This document shows positions 62,933 to 64,000 of a DNA stretch of 64,000 nucleotides, in pieces. The DNA is from Puffinus mauretanicus. Lineage: Eukaryota > Chordata > Aves > Procellariiformes > Procellariidae. Position numbers and translations under genes: made by a program. Under the pieces are notes generated by a model. The model had not been told where the DNA came from. It made no database searches and was given only the letters and a program-made list of their open reading frames with translations. The number at the start of each line of letters is the position of its first letter. Positions within the stretch are counted from its first letter, which is position 1. The stretch lies in contig JAJKFH010000227.1 in the NCBI GenBank assembly GCA_023333565.1, positions 1,550,001 to 1,614,000 of the forward strand, in the 5' to 3' direction.

Positions 62933-64000
62933 AATAGCCCGTGCAGAAAGAAAACAGATAAAGTCATGGGTGCAGTTGGAGGAATGTTTTTGAGACGAGC
63001 ATTCATTTTTTTATTGGTTTTCTTTCTGCAGATTCTTTCTGGAGGGCTTGGAGAAACGCTGGGAATCCTCGGCTGGTAAATGCTGCTGCCTGGCTTTAGC
63101 ACTGCTGGATCTATTTTCCACCAGCAAAAGATCTGCCTCCACCTCTGTGGGGTCCTGGGACAGTCAGCGGGAGCATCTGACTGTTCCTAGCAGGACTGCG
63201 GGACAAGGGACACCATCGCCAGCTGCAGAGCTGAACCCAAAGTAGCCACAATCATGCATTTACCAGCCATTTGTGCCTCAAATCCAGCGTGCAGTGGGCA
63301 TGTAATCAATCTCCCTTACTCCATCCAGTCCTGAATGTGATCACTTGAGCCTAACAAAGGCAAAGCAAACAGACGCTGCCCCACAGTTACCCTAAAGCAA
63401 TACATCTCAATTAAAAACCACCGCACCGGTCACCACTGTTAGGACCATCTTCCCTTCACACTTCACCCAACCCAAACATAGACTAATTGTTCCAGGAAAG
63501 TGTTGCTGGATTTTAACATAACTTCTGCATTTATTCCTCTTTCCATTAAAAAGGACCGTCCAGCTCTGGTTTGTCAGCAGCAGTGTTTGAACCGGGCATA
63601 GCTGGATCCTCACCTACAGAGCCGGAGCTCCAGCAAGAGGGCAAGGAGGACCAAGAAGCATTTCACAGGTCAGACTGGTGGTCAGTTTTCCTGTCAAGTA
63701 GCCATGAAATCTTTATTAAGTTCTTAGGAAGGGAGCACAAGTTCTTCCATGGTCTATGCAGGAATAAAATCGATCTTCAAGAGAAGTTTTTGATTATTTC
63801 TTTGGATATTTTGATCACTGTAACACGTTAAAAGCATAGCTCAGAGAGGATTTGTATAGATGCATCAATCTACTGGAGCACCACAGAGAAAGTCAGGGCA
63901 GGAATAATTTGCAAAATCTTTTCTTAGAGATGTTCTTCCCCAACTTTTCACTTTCTTCATTCACTTTTAGGTGCCTGACGCAGAACAGGTGTGAAGGATG

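Larger units (their letters stand above)
56725..64000. other. Gene-free unique sequence to the window end
   Basis: No gene is supported. A-rich runs occur at 58374-58398 and 59170-59180. An AT inverted repeat lies at 59194-59222. A T-run at 60070-60082 opens a pyrimidine-rich stretch to 60236. An A13-G11 block lies at 62909-62932. The 198-codon minus-strand frame at 61510-62106 shows no domain. A good donor word (CAGAG/GTGAGTTT) at 60601-60613 lacks a convincing partner frame. Confidence 0.5.

Overview
The window looks like nuclear DNA of a vertebrate, most likely a bird or another sauropsid. It is gene-poor, with moderate GC content and short CpG-dense patches. It has many microsatellites and homopolymer runs, few interspersed repeats, and at least one degraded block resembling the 3' end of a CR1 LINE. 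No operon, ribosome-binding-site pattern, rRNA, tRNA, CRISPR array, phage or IS element is visible. The species assignment is an inference from composition and repeat type; I do not recognise the locus or any neighbouring gene.

I find no protein-coding gene that I would defend. All open frames are short (mostly 60-150 codons). The longer ones come either from low-complexity repeats without stops (23.1-24.1 kb, 25.9-26.9 kb) or from unremarkable sequence with no recognisable domain. The best exon-like pieces are three stretches with good splice acceptors and donors: 53002-53130, 41860-41955 and 44653-44684. They remain candidates only.

Layout: 1-130 is the edge of a CpG-dense segment cut by the window start. 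About 0.13-8 kb is unique noncoding DNA. An (AAT)n array lies at 8.1 kb and a degraded antisense CR1-like piece at 8.5-8.75 kb. A short CpG-dense block at 13.43-13.56 kb is followed directly by an AT-rich stretch with a perfect MEF2-type site. A G-quadruplex motif lies at 18.2 kb and a second CpG cluster at 22.6-22.77 kb. A higher-order GT/GC-rich minisatellite with a period of about 77 bp occupies 23.3-23.8 kb. At 25.9-26.35 kb a compound pyrimidine tract runs straight into the strongest CpG island (26.36-26.72 kb). The rest is mostly unique AT-moderate sequence, broken by a TAA/TAG mosaic microsatellite (46.4 kb) and a GGGAA array (56.6 kb). An AT-rich block with many homeodomain-type cores at 51.8-52.65 kb resembles a conserved noncoding element.

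The simplest reading is part of a large intron or an intergenic regulatory region. I see no evidence of a new multi-gene system. The most useful leads are the pyrimidine tract/CpG island junction, the higher-order minisatellite, the 53 kb candidate exon and the putative regulatory blocks.
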